Origin: Collimonas arenae
Lineage (GTDB): Bacteria > Pseudomonadota > Gammaproteobacteria > Burkholderiales > Burkholderiaceae_D
Assembly: GCF_000786695.1 (NCBI RefSeq)
Contig: NZ_CP009962.1
Location: forward strand, 5,539,533 to 5,603,532
DNA: 64,000 nt
Direction of reading: 5' to 3'
The notes below the pieces were generated by a model. It worked only from the letters and a program-made list of their open reading frames with translations. It had not been told where the DNA came from and searched no databases. Below, piece by piece: positions 26,540-36,361 of the stretch (the stretch's first letter is position 1; every line of letters begins with the position of its first letter). Both the position numbers and the translations under genes were made by a program.

Positions 26540-27505
26540 TTAGTCTTCGTCTTCCGGGTCGATCAGGTTGAATTTCTCGTGCGCGGTTTCGCTCAGGTGT
26601 CCGCGCAGCCATTTATGCGCCGGGTTGCGCGCATCCCTTTCGTGCCACAACATGTCGACATGGACTGCCGGCGTTGGGAAGGGCAGCTCGCGCGCCACCA
26701 GCACGTCCGTCATGCCGGTCGCGCCGATCAGGTGACGCGGCAACACCGTCAGCAAATCGGAACTGGAGACTACCCGGCCAGCCGTAAAGAACTGGTTCAC
26801 GGTCAGCAGGATGCGCCGCTCGCGTCCCATCGCCGCCAGGGTCTCGTCGATCAAACCGTGCGCACGGCCGGAAAAACTCACCAGCAAATGATGCGACGCG
26901 CAGTAGTTATCCAGGGTCAGCACCTGGTTGGCCAGCGGATGATCCTTGTGCATCACGCAGACATATTCGCCGGTGTAGAGCCGCTCATGGTGAATCGGCG
27001 AGGCGCTGGTAGTCTGGCCTCCCGCCAGTTGCGCAGCAACTCCCGGGAAAAAACCGACTGCCAGGTCGACGTCGCCACGCAGCAGCATTTGCCGCGGGTC
27101 GCGCGTGGTCAGCGGCACCATGCGGAGATTCATTTGCGGCGCGTTGCGCTCGATGGTGCGCACCAGCGCCGGTAGCCACAGCGCGGCGGTAGCGTCCGCC
27201 ATCGCCATCTGGAAAGTCGTGTGGGCGCGCGAGACATCGAAAGTCTCGGGCGTGATAGCCGTTTCCAGGTCGGTCAATGCGCGCCGCACCACCGGCCATA
27301 ATTCTTCGGCGTGTTGGGTCGGTTTGACGCCGTGCGCGGTGCGAATCAGCAATTCGTCGTTGAGCGTATCGCGCAGGCGTTTCAAGGCGTTCGATACCGC
27401 CGGCTGCGTCATCGCCAGCCGGCTGGCTGCACGGGTCAGGTTTTGCTCGGTCATGACGGCATCGAAGACGCGCAGCAAATTCAAATCAAGCGTTAAAAAA
27501 CTCAT
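26540..27505 (-). CDS. LysR-family transcriptional regulator
   Basis: 321 aa. N-terminal winged helix domain with LDLNLLRVFDAVMTEQNLTR and AMTQPAVSNALKRLRDTL, the NodD/SyrM-like LysR subgroup. The substrate-binding domain follows. It is convergent with gluconokinase (55 bp apart) and preceded by a ~400-bp gap that contains an ATATCAG/CTGATAT inverted repeat, a plausible autoregulatory site. No obvious divergent metabolic target is present; the next gene to the right encodes a small membrane protein. The target is therefore unknown. Confidence 0.88.
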   Translation of the reverse strand: MSFLTLDLNLLRVFDAVMTEQNLTRAASRLAMTQPAVSNALKRLRDTLNDELLIRTAHGVKPTQHAEELWPVVRRALTDLETAITPETFDVSRAHTTFQMAMADATAALWLPALVRTIERNAPQMNLRMVPLTTRDPRQMLLRGDVDLAVGFFPGVAAQLAGGQTTSASPIHHERLYTGEYVCVMHKDHPLANQVLTLDNYCASHHLLVSFSGRAHGLIDETLAAMGRERRILLTVNQFFTAGRVVSSSDLLTVLPRHLIGATGMTDVLVARELPFPTPAVHVDMLWHERDARNPAHKWLRGHLSETAHEKFNLIDPEDED

Positions 27506-27903
27506 GGTCGGATTTATCGTGTGTTTTGTTGTGTGTTCTTGGGCGAGATGCGGTGGAAATTATTTAGTCTGAAAGCAATATTCACAGATTTTATAACTGT
27601 TATATGAAAACACAATGACAGATTTCAAGATACACAAAAATATTGCATTGCCGCATAAACCGCATATCAGGCTAGATTATGTCTGATATATAAAATCGTT
27701 GCAGACGCGAAACCAAAGCAATCAGCTCTGGGCGGCCCTCCTTCTATCCTAGGCGTGAGATGGCGAGACAGGCATCGGGCCAGCTCCCGACTCCGGGCGC
27801 CATTATTCGTCGAACACATAACTGATATCCCAAATCGAAATTGGATAGCTACTTAGGTAATGCATATACTGCAATGCAACAACACCATTGAGAAGTAGTT
27901 CGC
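27506..27903. other. Non-coding gap with inverted repeat ATATCAG-N12-CTGATAT
   Basis: About 400 bp without a gene. The left half is AT-rich. The inverted repeat at 27664-27689 could bind the LysR protein on its left. A GAGAAG ribosome-binding site for the next gene lies at the right end. No RNA gene seen. Confidence 0.45.
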
Positions 27904-28221
27904 ATGTCTTTACTCGCTTTTGCCCTGCCCGCTGAAATAGCACTGTTCGACGCATCGGCGTTACTTGCCGCCGCTGCAAGTGCGTTACGGCCGTTGCTGG
28001 GTTTGGGGGTACTGGCGACCTTGATGGTGTATTTCAGACCGCTCTGGATGGGGATCTTGCGTGCAGCCTTGATGTTGATCAAGCCGCGTAAATCGCTGGA
28101 ACAGCGGATTGCCCGCAGTAAGTTCAAAGGGCAGCAACTGATGCGCCGCCTGGCTAATGACCAGGCCCTCAGCCAGCCTAACCTGGCTAACGAACTGCGC
28201 ATGCTGGCTGGCCGTGATTAA
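27904..28221 (+). CDS. Small membrane-associated hypothetical protein
   Basis: 105 aa. One or two hydrophobic segments (about 5-25 and 29-58, LLGLGVLATLMVYFRPLWMG) are followed by a basic amphipathic region (KPRKSLEQRIARSKFKGQQL) and a helical C-terminus. I do not recognise a family; similar short proteins are common in Burkholderiales. It is followed after 16 bp by a 37-aa gene with a strong Shine-Dalgarno site and then a terminator, so the two form a small operon. Confidence 0.6.
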   Translation: MSLLAFALPAEIALFDASALLAAAASALRPLLGLGVLATLMVYFRPLWMGILRAALMLIKPRKSLEQRIARSKFKGQQLMRRLANDQALSQPNLANELRMLAGRD

Positions 28222-28237
28222 CCTTAAGGAGTTTGCC

Positions 28238-28351
28238 ATGCACCAATACATTTACCACGACGAAGACGGCTTCCCGACTTTTGCAGTCATGCAATGGCTG
28301 CGCGCACAAGTGACTCGCGCACTGGCCTGGATGGGTTTGAACGGTCTGTAA
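28238..28351 (+). CDS. 37-aa small protein
   Basis: Opens with MHQYIYHDEDGFPTFAVMQW and ends in ALAWMGLNGL. A strong AAGGAG site lies seven bases upstream of the ATG. It is 16 bp after the preceding small membrane-protein gene and about 70 bp before a terminator. The acidic N-terminal half and the Trp/Leu-rich amphipathic C-terminal half suggest membrane-surface association. It is too short for most gene callers. Function unknown. Confidence 0.6.
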   Translation: MHQYIYHDEDGFPTFAVMQWLRAQVTRALAWMGLNGL

Positions 28352-28419
28352 GACTTCGTCTTCCGCTTTACCGTATTTGATTTTCTGACGTCTCCTCTTT
28401 CCCGCGATGGAAGGATTCA

Positions 28420-28452
28420 CCCTACTGCCCTCTGGCCAGTAGGGATTTTTTT
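28420..28452 (+). terminator. Rho-independent terminator of the small-protein operon
   Basis: CCCTACTG (28420-28427) pairs with CAGTAGGG (28437-28444) and is followed by seven T residues. Confidence 0.9.
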
Positions 28453-28471
28453 AACTCAGGAAACGCAGCAT

Positions 28472-28501
28472 AAAAAACGCCCGCAATCTGCGGGCGTTTT
28501 C
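28472..28501. terminator. Terminator hairpin downstream of pckG
   Basis: AAAAAACGCCCGC-AATCT-GCGGGCGTTTT: GC-rich stem with A-run on the left and T-run on the right, placed 23 bp after the pckG stop. It can act on both strands. Confidence 0.88.
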
Positions 28502-28523
28502 TATGAGACAGAGCGGCGGAGAG

Positions 28524-30395
28524 TTACTTCGCCAGATGCTGTTCCAGCGTCTGCTTCACATCCGCGAGTTCTTGCGGCAGGTGATATTTCAACTTCTCGA
28601 ACAGTTCGGTATGCAAGGCGGTTTCAGCTTGCCAGGCCGCCTTGTCGATTGCGGTAATCGTCTCGAACTGCTGCTCGCTGAAGTCCAGGCCTTCCCAGCT
28701 CAGGTCGGCATAGCGCGGTGTGACGCCGAACAGGTGCTCGACGCCGCCGGCGCTCGCTGCACTGCTGCCGTCCAAACGCTCCAGCATCCATTTCAGCACG
28801 CGCATGTTGTCGCCAAAGCCAGGCCAGACGAATTTGCCGTCGGCGTCGGTGCGGAACCAGTTGACGCAGAAGATCTTCGGCAACTCAGCTTTGCTTTGCG
28901 CCGCCAGTTTCTGGCCCAGGGTCAGCCAGTGCTGGAAGTAGTCGCTCATGTTGTAGCCGATGAAAGGCAGCATCGCGAACGGATCGCGCCGCACAATACC
29001 TTGCTGGCCGGCAGCGGCAGCAGTGGTTTCCGAACCCATGGTGGCAGCCATGTAGACGCCTTCGACCCAGTTGCGGGCTTCAGTCACCAGCGGCACGGTA
29101 GTGGAGCGGCGGCCGCCGAAGATGAAGGCGGAAATCGGTACGCCGGCCGGATCATCCCAAGCCGCGTCGATTACCGGGTTCTGGGTTGCAGCAACGGTGA
29201 AGCGTGCGTTCGGATGGGCAGCCTTGGCGCCGGTTTCCTTGGCGATCGCAGGCGTCCAGTCACGGCCTTGCCAGTCGACCAGATGGGCCGGCGCTTCCTT
29301 GCTCATGCCTTCCCACCAGACGTCGCCGTCATCGGTCAGGGCGACATTGGTGAAGATGGTGTTTTCACGCATCGACGCCATGCAGTTGTGGTTGGTCTTG
29401 TCGTTGGTGCCCGGGGCGACGCCGAAATAACCCGCTTCCGGATTGATCGCATACAGGCGGCCATCGGCGCCCGGCTTGATCCAGGCGATATCGTCACCAA
29501 TGGTGGTGACTTTCCAGCCTTCGAATCCGACAGGTGGAATCAGCATGGCGAAATTGGTTTTGCCGCAAGCCGAAGGGAAAGCCGCCGCCACATAGTGCTT
29601 TTTGCCTGCAGGCGATTCAACGCCCAGGATCAGCATATGTTCAGCCAGCCAGCCCTGGTCGCGGCCCATGGTGGACGCGATGCGCAAAGCGAAGCATTTC
29701 TTGCCGAGCAGGGCGTTGCCGCCATAGCCTGAACCGTAGGACCAGATTTCGCGGGTTTCCGGATAGTGGACGATGTACTTGGTCGGGTTGCATGGCCATG
29801 CCACGTCTTTCTGACCAGCCGCCAGCGGTGCGCCGACGCTGTGCACGCACGGGACGAAGTCGCCATCGCTGCCCAGCACGTCATACACGGCCTTGCCCAT
29901 GCGGGTCATGATGCGCATGTTCACCGCCACGTAAGGCGAATCCGAGAGTTCAACGCCGATGTGCGCAATCGGCGAACCCAGCGGGCCCATCGAGAACGGC
30001 ACGACATACATGGTGCGGCCTTGCATGCAGCCGTCGAACAGGCCGTGCAGCGTGTTGCGCATTTCCGCCGGATCGGTCCAGTTGTTGGTCGGGCCGGCAT
30101 CTTCCTTCTTGGCTGAGCAAATGAAAGTGCGGTCTTCGACCCGCGCCACGTCCGACGGATCGGAGCACGCCAGGTAGCTGTTCGGACGTTTTTCCTGGTT
30201 GAGTTTTTTCATGGTGCCAGCAGCCACCATTTCGCTGCACAGGCGATCGTACTCGGCCTGCGAGCCGTCGCACCAGTAGATTCGCTCCGGCTTGGTCAGC
30301 GCCGCGACTTCGGCGACCCAGCTGATCAGCTTTTGCTGTTTGACATATTCCGGCGCGTTGATTGTGGCGATGCCACCCATGCGTGGTTGATTCAT
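28524..30395 (-). CDS. pckG: GTP-dependent phosphoenolpyruvate carboxykinase
   Basis: 623 aa, normal for the GTP form. It interconverts oxaloacetate + GTP and phosphoenolpyruvate + CO2 + GDP. The P-loop region [16 protein letters not shown] (about 280-295) includes the conserved ACGKTN with the reactive cysteine. Substrate regions [27 protein letters not shown] and [14 protein letters not shown] segments are present. GGAGGTAAG lies before the ATG. The gene stands alone with its own terminator and supplies gluconeogenesis when the cell grows on organic acids or amino acids, which fits the many acid and proline catabolic genes here. Confidence 0.97.
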   Translation of the reverse strand: MNQPRMGGIATINAPEYVKQQKLISWVAEVAALTKPERIYWCDGSQAEYDRLCSEMVAAGTMKKLNQEKRPNSYLACSDPSDVARVEDRTFICSAKKEDAGPTNNWTDPAEMRNTLHGLFDGCMQGRTMYVVPFSMGPLGSPIAHIGVELSDSPYVAVNMRIMTRMGKAVYDVLGSDGDFVPCVHSVGAPLAAGQKDVAWPCNPTKYIVHYPETREIWSYGSGYGGNALLGKKCFALRIASTMGRDQGWLAEHMLILGVESPAGKKHYVAAAFPSACGKTNFAMLIPPVGFEGWKVTTIGDDIAWIKPGADGRLYAINPEAGYFGVAPGTNDKTNHNCMASMRENTIFTNVALTDDGDVWWEGMSKEAPAHLVDWQGRDWTPAIAKETGAKAAHPNARFTVAATQNPVIDAAWDDPAGVPISAFIFGGRRSTTVPLVTEARNWVEGVYMAATMGSETTAAAAGQQGIVRRDPFAMLPFIGYNMSDYFQHWLTLGQKLAAQSKAELPKIFCVNWFRTDADGKFVWPGFGDNMRVLKWMLERLDGSSAASAGGVEHLFGVTPRYADLSWEGLDFSEQQFETITAIDKAAWQAETALHTELFEKLKYHLPQELADVKQTLEQHLAK

Positions 30396-30751
30396 GACTA
30401 CTTACCTCCAATACCAATAAAGAAATCTTCTTCTTGCCAGCCTGAGGGGCGCGGATGATGGGCGCGGTCGGCTGGCTGAATTCTGTTGCGCTCACTGCGA
30501 GCGGCAAAAAATGAAATAATGGCCGGGTTTCGATCAACAATGATCGCCAAGGTTTTACTGCTGGCAGAGCCGCACACCATAGGCTGACATTGTTTATTTT
30601 ATATACATTGTCTTGGAAAAGTCGGCCGATTGTACACCCGATTTGTAGTGAAAATGACCAACTATTGTAGTAAGGTATTTCCCATTTTCCGGATGCTGTT
30701 GCTTTATTACGCGACGGCCATTTTTTTACTGTTTTTGATTGAAAAGCCGCT
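30396..30751. other. Divergent pckG / 2-hydroxyacid dehydrogenase intergenic region
   Basis: About 356 bp. It holds the strong pckG Shine-Dalgarno site and two CATTGT repeats around an AT-rich core at about 30588-30612, a likely promoter area. No gene, terminator or RNA is evident. Confidence 0.4.
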
Positions 30752-31744
30752 ATGAAAATTGCCGTATTGGATGATTATCAAGATTGCATCCGTCATCTCG
30801 ATTGCTTCAAACTGTTGGATGGACACGAGGTCAAAGTGTTCAATAATTCCGCGCGCGGGCTTGGCCAGCTGGCGATTCGCCTGGCCGATTTCGAGGCGCT
30901 GGTGCTGATACGGGAACGCAGCAGTTTTTCCAAAGCATTGCTGCAAAAATTGCCGAAGCTGAAGCTGATTTCGCAAACCGGCAAGGTCAGCGGTCATATC
31001 GATGTCGAGGCCGCCACCGCTGCAGGTATTGCGATCGTTGAAGGCGTCGGCGATCCAACTGCCCCGGCCGAGTTGACCTGGGCCTTGATCATGGCTGCCA
31101 GCCGGCGCATTCCGCGCTATGTCAGCAATTTGCAGGAAGGCCAATGGCAATCGGTTTCGGCGCTGCCGCAAAACAATGTGCTTGGCACGGTGCTCAAGGG
31201 TCGCACGCTGGCGATCTGGGGCTATGGAAAGATCGGCCGCATGATTGCCGGTTACGGCAAGGCGTTCGGCATGCGTGTGCTGGTCTGGGGCCGCGACGCC
31301 AGCCGCGCTGCTGCAATCGCAGACGGTTATCAGGCCGCAGAGTCGAAACAACAGTTTTTTGCTGAAGCGGATGTGCTGACGCTGCATTTGCGTTTGAACG
31401 ACGCCACCCGCGGCATAGTACAAGCTGCCGATCTGGCCTTAATGAAGCCCAGCGCGATTTTCGTCAACACCAGCCGCGCCGAACTGGTCGCCGAAGATGC
31501 CCTGCTGCCCGCGCTGCAACAAGGCCGGCCGGGCTATGCCGCCCTGGATGTCTACGAAACCGAGCCGCTGACGCCGGATTCGCCGTTGTTAAGGATGGAG
31601 AACGTGCTGGCTTCGCCACATCTTGGCTATGTAGAAAAAGACAGCTATGAATTGTACTTCCGCGCGGCGTTCCAGAACGTGGTTGAGTTTGCCAAGGGCA
31701 CGCCGAAGAATGTCTTGAATCCGGATGCGCTTCTTCCTAAATAA
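30752..31744 (+). CDS. D-2-hydroxyacid dehydrogenase family protein
   Basis: 330 aa NAD(P)-dependent oxidoreductase. The Rossmann motif GYGKIGRMIAGYGKAFGMRV is at about 156-175, with an acidic/basic end at VWGRD. Catalytic-domain segments LISQTGKVSGHID, TLHLRLNDATRG, FVNTSRAELV and SPHLGYVEKDSYE (catalytic His) are intact. Substrate specificity cannot be read: members reduce 2-keto acids such as hydroxypyruvate, glyoxylate or 2-ketogluconate. It ends 21 bp before the convergent next gene. Its nearness to sugar-acid genes makes 2-ketogluconate reductase an option. Confidence 0.85.
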   Translation: MKIAVLDDYQDCIRHLDCFKLLDGHEVKVFNNSARGLGQLAIRLADFEALVLIRERSSFSKALLQKLPKLKLISQTGKVSGHIDVEAATAAGIAIVEGVGDPTAPAELTWALIMAASRRIPRYVSNLQEGQWQSVSALPQNNVLGTVLKGRTLAIWGYGKIGRMIAGYGKAFGMRVLVWGRDASRAAAIADGYQAAESKQQFFAEADVLTLHLRLNDATRGIVQAADLALMKPSAIFVNTSRAELVAEDALLPALQQGRPGYAALDVYETEPLTPDSPLLRMENVLASPHLGYVEKDSYELYFRAAFQNVVEFAKGTPKNVLNPDALLPK

Positions 31745-31765
31745 TAGGGAAGAAAACGAAGAAAA

Positions 31766-32524
31766 TCAGTCGTCGCCGGCGCCGGCGCCGCTAGGCAGGA
31801 ACAGTTTATTCAGCCTGGCGGAAGGCATAGCTAGCGACGTATCGCGCCACATGCCTTGCCAGCCCGGCGGCCATGGCAGCGGCGGCCCGCTGTATTCGGG
31901 CACATTCTGGCGTACTGGAATGACTGGAAGGCTTTCTGGCATCGGGCCTTCGCTCCAGCCCAGGCTGAAGGCGTAGTCCGGCAACAGAGCGTCGCACACT
32001 TTGGCGAACCAGTTGCTGTGATCCTCGTCGCGCCCCAATGCCTGCGCCAATCCATGCGGATCGAATTGCGCCAAGGCGCTGGCCAGTTCCGGGATGGTGG
32101 CACCCGGTTGGTCATTCCAGCCCATCACCGGATTGAAGATATAGTCGGCGCCGGAGCCATACCAGCCTTCGCGCCGCGCTCTTTCCATCCAGCTGCGGCG
32201 GCCGCAAAACAAATGCCAGCGCCAGTGCAGGCCGGACGGTTTGGGCCAGCTGTACAGGTACAGCCGTTGATAGCCGGCGCGATGCAGCTCACGCACCATG
32301 CCCATCAGGCGGGCATGCGGCATACGGTCCGGCGGCGCACGGCGGAACAGGATAGGCTCGCCGTCCGCATGCTGTACTTCATCGGTGGACAGGTTCAGGT
32401 CAAGTGTCCGCTTCTCGCTGCCGAAACGCGCAGCGACCCAACCGGTCAGCAGGTTGACCGACGTAATGACGCCGTAACCGCGGAAGCGGTGGAAAATGAC
32501 GGTGCCGGGAGCGATGGGTTTCAT
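31766..32524 (-). CDS. Conserved hypothetical protein with SH3-like N-terminus
   Basis: 252 aa from MKPIAPGTVIFHRFRGYG. The first ~50 residues look like a small beta-barrel (GTVIFHRFRGYGVITSVN, then TGWVAARFGSEKR) similar in style to CarD- or KOW-type modules. The rest is rich in Trp and Tyr, with LYLYSWPKPSGLHWRWHLFC as a conserved-looking core. No signal peptide or membrane segment. The frame is open upstream to 32623 without protein-like sequence, so the start at 32524 is preferred. I know similar uncharacterised proteins only from Burkholderiales-type genomes. Function unknown. Confidence 0.65.
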   Translation of the reverse strand: MKPIAPGTVIFHRFRGYGVITSVNLLTGWVAARFGSEKRTLDLNLSTDEVQHADGEPILFRRAPPDRMPHARLMGMVRELHRAGYQRLYLYSWPKPSGLHWRWHLFCGRRSWMERARREGWYGSGADYIFNPVMGWNDQPGATIPELASALAQFDPHGLAQALGRDEDHSNWFAKVCDALLPDYAFSLGWSEGPMPESLPVIPVRQNVPEYSGPPLPWPPGWQGMWRDTSLAMPSARLNKLFLPSGAGAGDD

Positions 32525-32680
32525 GATCTGGAGCTCTTGCAAAAATGCATGCGTACAAAAATCAAATGTTACCAGTGTAGACGCTGCGGCGTATTTTCCT
32601 AGGGGCGCAGGATGGCGCAACAATGATTTGTTTTGCTGAGTATAATCAGCCTACCCCCAAAGGCAGAAAGGACTAGCCAC

Positions 32681-33295
32681 ATGAAGCAACGTCCACAAGC
32701 AATCGACGAGAAATCCAGCGACCAGCCCAAAGCCATCGGCAGCGGCGCGGTCTCCGCCAGCAGGCGCAATCTCATGTTGTTGGCCGGCGCAAGTTTCGCG
32801 ATGATGAGCATTCCCCACTGGCTGCAACAAGCCTCGGCTCAAAGTACCACCCCCGCCAACCCGCCCCCCGCAGCGAACACCCAGCAACTGTCGAATTTCA
32901 TGGCCTTGTCGGCATTGCTGACCGCCACGCCCAAACTCAATCCGCGTACCGGCGCAAGAATCTACAGCGCGCTCAGTACGCAGGCGATCGAGTTTGAAAA
33001 ACAGACGGCGGCGCTGTGGCAATACAGTCAGGATCACAAGATCCAGGATGTCGAGAACCTGGCCGCCGCGCTTGCCAGCGACAGCGCGTTGTCGCTGCTA
33101 CTGCACCGGATTATCAGCGCCTGGTATCTCGGTGTGGTTGGCGACGGCGGTGTGACTGGCGGCGCCAAGGTGATTGCGTTCGAACAAGCGTTGATGTTCG
33201 ACCAGGTACGCGATGCCGTGGTCGTCCCTACCTATTGTCGTGCCGCTCCCGGTTACTGGGTGACCCAGCCGGCAGTCTTGAAAGCGAGGGTTTGA
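32681..33295 (+). CDS. FAD-dependent sugar dehydrogenase, small (gamma) subunit
   Basis: 204 aa. A twin-arginine signal (SASRRNLMLLAGASFAMMS, about 24-42) exports it to the periplasm folded. The C-terminal region ends with the family features WYLGVVGDG, EQALMFDQVRDAVVVPTYC and APGYWVTQPA, as in the gamma subunit of Burkholderia FAD-glucose dehydrogenase. It acts as a chaperone and Tat hitch-hiker for the FAD subunit encoded two bases downstream. The start at 32681 is set by AAAGGA upstream and the basic n-region. Confidence 0.88.
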   Translation: MKQRPQAIDEKSSDQPKAIGSGAVSASRRNLMLLAGASFAMMSIPHWLQQASAQSTTPANPPPAANTQQLSNFMALSALLTATPKLNPRTGARIYSALSTQAIEFEKQTAALWQYSQDHKIQDVENLAAALASDSALSLLLHRIISAWYLGVVGDGGVTGGAKVIAFEQALMFDQVRDAVVVPTYCRAAPGYWVTQPAVLKARV

Positions 33296-33297
33296 CG

Positions 33298-34899
33298 ATG
33301 GCTGATAACTTGTCTGCAGATGTGGTGATTGTCGGCTCCGGCGTAGCCGGCGCTTTGGTGGCGCATCAACTGGCCTCATCAGGCGCTTCGGTGCTGGTGC
33401 TGGAAGCCGGACCGCGGCTCGAGCGCTGGCGCATCGTTGAAAACTACCGGAATACGCCTAGCAAAGACGATTTCATGGTGCCTTACCCGTCCACCAAATA
33501 TGCGCCGCATCCCGAGTACACGCCGGAAAACAACTACCTGATCCTCAAGGGAACGCACAAGTACAACTCGCAATACATCCGCGCAGTCGGCGGCACTACG
33601 TGGCACTGGGCCGCTGCGGCCTGGCGTTTCTTACCCAACGATTTCAGGATGAAAACGCTGTACGGCGTCGGCCGCGACTGGCCGATCAGCTACGACGAGC
33701 TGGAACCCTACTACTATCGGGCCGAAGTCGAGCTGGGCGTTTCCGGCCCCAATGACGGCACCGATCTCGGTTCGCCGCGCAAGCAGCCTTATCCGATGGA
33801 GCATTTGCCGCTGTCGTGGAATGACCAGCGCTTCAGCGCCGTGGTCAACGCCAATGGCCACAAAGTAGTGTCGGAGCCGGTGGCGCGCAATAGCCGAGCC
33901 TACGATGAACGGCCTAACTGCTGCGGTAACAACAACTGCATGCCGATCTGCCCGATCGCCGCCATGTATAGCGGCATCATTCACGTCGAGAAGGCCGAAA
34001 AGGCCGGCGCCAAGGTGCTGGCCGATGCCGTGGTGTACCGCATCGAAGTGGATGCCAAGGAACGCATCAGCGCGGTTCACTACAAAGACCCGGAAGGCGT
34101 CACGCACCGCGTCACCGGCAAGTATTTCGTGCTGGCGGCAAACGGTATCGAAATCCCCAAGCTGATGCTGATCTCGACAGACGACCGCCATAAGAACGGC
34201 GTCGGCAATAGTTCGGATCAGGTTGGCCGCAACCTGATGGACCATCCGGGCACAGGCGTCACTTTTCTCGCCAATGAAGACTTGTGGCCGGGGCGCGGGC
34301 CGATAGAAATGACCTCGATGGTGGATATGCGTGATGGTCCTTTCCGTGCGCAATACGCCGCCAAGAAACTGCACCTGAATAACATGGCGCAGACCAACCA
34401 CGCCGCGCAGAGCGCATTGAAGGAAGGCCTGGTCGGCCTCAAGCTGAACCAGGAAATCCGTCGCCGTGCGGCGCGCACGGTCAATATCAACAGCTTCCAC
34501 GATATCCTGCCGAATCCGGAAAACCGTATCCGGCCGAGCAGCGACAAGCGCGACGCGTTGGGCATTCCGCAGCCGGAAATCACCTATTCGATCGACGATT
34601 ACGTCAAGAAGAGTGCCGTGCTGACGCATGACACCTACGCCAGCATCGCCGCCATGTTCGGCGGCACCGAAGTCAAGTTCGACGACGATTTCGCGCCCAA
34701 CAACCACATCATGGGCGCGGTCATCATGGGCGGCGATCCGCGCGACTCAGTGGTCGACGCCCATTGCCGCTCGCATGACCACGAAAACCTGTTCATCGCC
34801 AGCAGCGCGGTCATGCCGGTAGCCGGCACGGTCAACTGCACATTGACGATTGCGGCGCTGTCCTTGCGTATCGCCGACACCTTGAGGACAGTGCTATGA
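33298..34899 (+). CDS. FAD-dependent sugar dehydrogenase, catalytic (alpha) subunit
   Basis: 533 aa GMC flavoprotein. FAD motif VVIVGSGVAGALVAHQLASS (9-28). Cys208, Cys209, Cys214 and Cys218 in CCGNNNCMPICP match the 3Fe-4S ligand site described for Burkholderia FAD-glucose dehydrogenase. AVGGTTWHWAAAAWRF, VGRNLMDHPGTGV and the C-terminal NNHIMGAVIMGGD and GTVNCTLTIAAL complete the family pattern, including the catalytic His/Asn region. It oxidises an aldose or polyol in the periplasm and passes electrons through the Fe-S cluster to the cytochrome c subunit. Glucose is likely; sorbitol or gluconate cannot be excluded. Its stop overlaps the next start (ATGA). Confidence 0.92.
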   Translation: MADNLSADVVIVGSGVAGALVAHQLASSGASVLVLEAGPRLERWRIVENYRNTPSKDDFMVPYPSTKYAPHPEYTPENNYLILKGTHKYNSQYIRAVGGTTWHWAAAAWRFLPNDFRMKTLYGVGRDWPISYDELEPYYYRAEVELGVSGPNDGTDLGSPRKQPYPMEHLPLSWNDQRFSAVVNANGHKVVSEPVARNSRAYDERPNCCGNNNCMPICPIAAMYSGIIHVEKAEKAGAKVLADAVVYRIEVDAKERISAVHYKDPEGVTHRVTGKYFVLAANGIEIPKLMLISTDDRHKNGVGNSSDQVGRNLMDHPGTGVTFLANEDLWPGRGPIEMTSMVDMRDGPFRAQYAAKKLHLNNMAQTNHAAQSALKEGLVGLKLNQEIRRRAARTVNINSFHDILPNPENRIRPSSDKRDALGIPQPEITYSIDDYVKKSAVLTHDTYASIAAMFGGTEVKFDDDFAPNNHIMGAVIMGGDPRDSVVDAHCRSHDHENLFIASSAVMPVAGTVNCTLTIAALSLRIADTLRTVL

Positions 34900-36332
34900 C
34901 GGCCCGCTCCCAACTTTCCCTCTGGTTCGGCGGCGCGGCCCTGGTCGCCGGTATGATGCACGCGGCCATTGCTGCTGATGCTGCTGGTACTGGTGCAGCT
35001 GCGGCGCCAATTACCCCGCCGAACGCCGACCAGATCAAGCGCGGCGAGTATCTGGCCAAGGCGGCGGACTGTATCGCTTGCCACACGGTTGACAAGGCCA
35101 AGCCTTTCGCCGGCGGTTATCCGCTGGCAACGCCTTTCGGCACCATCTACGGCCCCAACATCACGCCGGATAAGGAAACCGGCATCGGCAACTGGAGCGA
35201 CGAGGATTTCATCCGTGCGCTGCATAACGGTGTCGACGATGAAGGCCAGAATCTCTACCCTGCCTTTCCGTACGCCTCGTTCACCAAGCTGTCGCGCGAC
35301 GACGTCCTGGCGATCAAGGCATATCTGTTCAGTTTACCGGCGATCTCGCAACAGACTCCGGAAAACAAGCTGCCGTTCCCGCTCAACCAGCGTTGGATCC
35401 TGTCCGGCTGGAAGCTGTTCAACTTCACGCCGGGCGAATGGAAGGCCGATCCCGCCAAGAGCGCCGAATGGAACCGTGGCGTGTATCTCGCGGAAGGATT
35501 AGCGCACTGCCAGGAATGCCATACGCCGCGTAACCTCACCATGGGCATTGACGGTAAGCGCGCGTTCGGCGGCGCGCAACTAGGTGGCTGGACCGCGTTC
35601 AACATCACGCCGGATCCGGTCAGCGGCGTCGGCGGCTGGAAAGACGAAGAGTTGATGCAGTACCTGAAAACCGGCCTGGTTCCGGGCAAGGCTTCTGCTG
35701 CCGGCGGCATGGCTGAAGCCATCGAACATAGCCTGCAATACCTGAGCGATGACGACCTGAAATCCATCGTCACCTATGTACGCAGCGTGCCCGCCATCAA
35801 CGACGTGGCCGACAAGAAGCCGCGTTATGCCTGGGGCCAGGCGGCAGACGACGATGCCGATATCCGCGGGGTTGCCGCCGTGTCGGTCAGCAGCAATGCT
35901 TCCGGCGGCGCTGAACTGTTTAGCGGCAACTGCGCCAGCTGCCACTCCGCCAGCGGTAGCGGCGTTGTGGGCGGCTATTACCCTTCGCTGTTCAGCAACA
36001 GCGTGGTCGGCGCCCGCGATCCCGGCAATCTGCTGATGGTCATACTGCATGGCGTGCAACGCGGAGGTGCGAAAGAAGAAACTTTCATGCCCGGCTTTGC
36101 CGATCATCTGAGCGATGGCCAGATCGCCATGCTGGCCAATTACGTGGTCAAGCAATATGGCAATGCCGACACACCCGCCATCACACCGGAGCAGGTCAAG
36201 GTACAGCGCCAAGGCGGCCCGGCCTCGCCCCTCCTGACTTTAATGCCTGTAGGACTGGCGGCAGCGGCGCTGATCGTGGTATTTATATTGTTTTCCCTGT
36301 TCCGGCGCATCGGCCGTCGCCGGCCGAAGTAA
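34896..36332 (+). CDS. Tri-haem cytochrome c subunit of the sugar dehydrogenase
   Basis: 478 aa, with an N-terminal signal peptide and three CxxCH haem sites: CIACH (59-63), CQECH (205-209) and CASCH (346-350). A C-terminal membrane anchor (about 447-466) is followed by a basic tail. It takes electrons from the FAD/Fe-S subunit and delivers them to ubiquinone or the terminal oxidase in the inner membrane. It is translationally coupled to the alpha subunit by a 4-base overlap. Same domain order as the beta subunit of FAD-GDH and alcohol dehydrogenase cytochromes. Confidence 0.94.
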   Translation: MTARSQLSLWFGGAALVAGMMHAAIAADAAGTGAAAAPITPPNADQIKRGEYLAKAADCIACHTVDKAKPFAGGYPLATPFGTIYGPNITPDKETGIGNWSDEDFIRALHNGVDDEGQNLYPAFPYASFTKLSRDDVLAIKAYLFSLPAISQQTPENKLPFPLNQRWILSGWKLFNFTPGEWKADPAKSAEWNRGVYLAEGLAHCQECHTPRNLTMGIDGKRAFGGAQLGGWTAFNITPDPVSGVGGWKDEELMQYLKTGLVPGKASAAGGMAEAIEHSLQYLSDDDLKSIVTYVRSVPAINDVADKKPRYAWGQAADDDADIRGVAAVSVSSNASGGAELFSGNCASCHSASGSGVVGGYYPSLFSNSVVGARDPGNLLMVILHGVQRGGAKEETFMPGFADHLSDGQIAMLANYVVKQYGNADTPAITPEQVKVQRQGGPASPLLTLMPVGLAAAALIVVFILFSLFRRIGRRRPK

Positions 36333-36361
36333 TCACATTATAAAAAAGGAAACGGATTCTC

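Noticed and set aside
33298..34899. GMC subunit as a choline dehydrogenase
   Set aside because: The CCGNNNCMPICP Fe-S site and the linked gamma and cytochrome subunits identify it as the FAD-GDH type complex instead.
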